Shown here: positions 13,028 to 13,997 of the stretch, piece by piece
How the letters are laid out: the number at the start of each line of letters is the position of its first letter
How positions within the stretch are numbered: the stretch's first letter is position 1
Assembly (NCBI GenBank): GCA_910586355.1
Contig: CAJUHJ010000031.1
Coordinates: 1 to 13,997, forward strand
Source of the DNA: an uncultured Lachnospiraceae bacterium
GTDB lineage: Bacteria > Bacillota > Clostridia > Lachnospirales > Lachnospiraceae
Direction: 5' to 3'
Length of the DNA stretch: 13,997 nucleotides
The notes under the pieces: generated by a model
What the model was told of the DNA's origin: nothing
Seen by the model: the letters and a program-made list of their open reading frames with translations, nothing else
Databases searched by the model: none
Program-made: the position numbers and the translations under genes

Positions 13028-13924
13028 ATGCAGCAAAATCTTACTTCCTATCGGATCTTTTATGCAGCGGCTAATGCAAAAAATATATCAAAAGCCGCAA
13101 AAGAACTCTATATCAGCCAGCCTGCTATCAGCAAATCCATTCAGAAATTAGAAGACTCTTTAGGCTGTAAACTGTTTGAACGCAGTTCCCGCGGCATAAC
13201 TTTGACAGAAGAAGGAAAACTGCTGTATTCCTATGTGAAACAAGCGTTTGAAACGCTCTCTTTAGGAGAAGAAAAATTACAGCAGTCCATGGAACTTGGC
13301 ATCGGGCATCTAAAAATCGGCGTCAGTTCTACCCTCTGCAAATATCTCCTACTCCCCTATTTAAAAGCCTTTATGAACCGCTGCCCGCATATCAGCATTT
13401 CAATTGCCTGCCAGTCCAGCAATGAAACATTAAAACTGTTAGAGGAAAATAAAATTGATATTGGACTTGTTGGAAAACCCCAGAACCTAAAACTCATTCA
13501 ATTTGACTCTTTTGAAGAAATTGAAGATATTTTTGTCGCTTCTGACAGCTGCCTTAAAAATATCAAAACCCACGGCATGACAAACGAACAGATTCTTACA
13601 AATTCCACTCTCATGCTTTTAGATAAGCAGAATATGACAAGGCAGTATATTGACAATTATCTTCAGACAAACCACATTATCGTACAGGAATCCATTGATG
13701 TTTCAAATATGGATCTTTTAATTGAATTCGCAAAAATCGGCCTTGGAACAGCATGTGTAATTCGCAGTTTTGTAAAAGAGGAATTAAAAAATAAGAGCCT
13801 GACAGAACTTCCGCTAAAGCGCCCAATTCCAAAACGGGAGGTGGGATTTGTATACCGTAAAAATAAAAATCTCCCAAAATCATTAGAACAGTTTATTTGT
13901 TTTTGTGCAGAATATAAACATTGA
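13028..13924 (+). CDS. LysR-type transcriptional regulator, probable regulator of leuCD
   Basis: A 298-residue protein of normal family length. Residues about 1-62 are the winged helix-turn-helix (FYAAANAKNISKAAKELYIS, then QPAISKSIQKLEDSLGCKLF and ERSSRGITLTEEG). Residues about 90-295 are the periplasmic-binding-protein-like effector domain, starting GHLKIGVSSTLCKYLLLPYL. The effector cannot be read from sequence; by context a leucine-pathway intermediate such as 2-isopropylmalate is plausible, as described for LeuO/LeuB-type LysR control in other bacteria. An AGAAAGGAAAG ribosome region precedes the ATG. Divergent placement and the operator at 12966-12982 support activation of leuCD and autorepression. 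A terminator follows directly. Confidence 0.92.
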   Translation: MQQNLTSYRIFYAAANAKNISKAAKELYISQPAISKSIQKLEDSLGCKLFERSSRGITLTEEGKLLYSYVKQAFETLSLGEEKLQQSMELGIGHLKIGVSSTLCKYLLLPYLKAFMNRCPHISISIACQSSNETLKLLEENKIDIGLVGKPQNLKLIQFDSFEEIEDIFVASDSCLKNIKTHGMTNEQILTNSTLMLLDKQNMTRQYIDNYLQTNHIIVQESIDVSNMDLLIEFAKIGLGTACVIRSFVKEELKNKSLTELPLKRPIPKREVGFVYRKNKNLPKSLEQFICFCAEYKH

Positions 13925-13945
13925 ACAGTAATTCCAAAAATGCAA

Positions 13946-13997
13946 AAAGGAACTGTCGCTTTAACGATTGAATAATCGTGAAGCGGCAGCTTCCTTT
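13946..13997 (+). terminator. Terminator of the LysR-type gene (reaches the window edge)
   Basis: AAAGGAA (13946-13952), CTGTCGCTT (13953-13961) and ACGATT (13964-13969) pair with AATCGT (13974-13979), AAGCGGCAG (13981-13989) and TTCCTTT (13991-13997) around a GAAT loop. One G-T pair and two small bulges interrupt the stem. It begins 21 bases past the stop; any T-run beyond is outside the window. Confidence 0.8.

Overview
The window looks like chromosomal DNA of a low-GC anaerobic Firmicute, most likely a gut Clostridium of the Lachnospiraceae type. The reasons are AT-rich intergenic DNA, strong AGGAGG-type ribosome sites, near-consensus sigma-A promoters, an ATP-type PEP carboxykinase, a two-subunit short-form isopropylmalate isomerase and a probable 6S RNA. 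This placement is inferred from style and family resemblance, not from a database match. No phage, IS element, CRISPR array, tRNA or rRNA was seen.

Layout. 1-270: a structured small RNA on the minus strand, probably 6S RNA running off the left edge, with a near-perfect promoter, followed by the pckA terminator. 296-3188 (minus): pckA with its own promoter, then deoC-cdd, a two-gene nucleoside salvage operon with an ATGA overlap. 3381-4745 (plus): citrate synthase. 4795-5130 (minus): a small three-helix membrane protein. 5304-6566 (plus): a two-gene signalling operon, a CheY-like receiver followed by an unusual protein with four tandem 24-residue MshEN-type motifs fused to a CheX-like domain. 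6619-8112 (minus): threonine synthase. 8113-8586: a 474-base intergenic region with overlapping divergent promoters and a long cloverleaf-shaped inverted repeat. 8587-9381 (plus): a protein with two AP2-like domains around a degenerate HNH-type core. 9386-10969 (minus): a membrane-anchored L,D-transpeptidase. 11105-12866 (minus): leuC-leuD. 13028-13924 (plus): a divergent LysR-type regulator with an operator in the shared promoter region, closed by a terminator at the right edge.

How it fits together. Much of the window is housekeeping metabolism around oxaloacetate and amino acids: PEP carboxykinase, citrate synthase, threonine synthase and isopropylmalate isomerase. The LysR regulator very probably controls leuCD: a perfect inverted repeat with the T-N11-A pattern lies about 65 bases upstream of the inferred leuC start and inside the regulator's own promoter.

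Two parts go beyond routine metabolism. The CheY/MshEN-CheX pair has the makings of a receiver plus a phosphatase that might be controlled by cyclic di-GMP. The AP2/degenerate-HNH gene appears to be transcribed with a leader of about 370 bases containing the cloverleaf element; it may be a domesticated homing-endonuclease relative with its own structured site or RNA.
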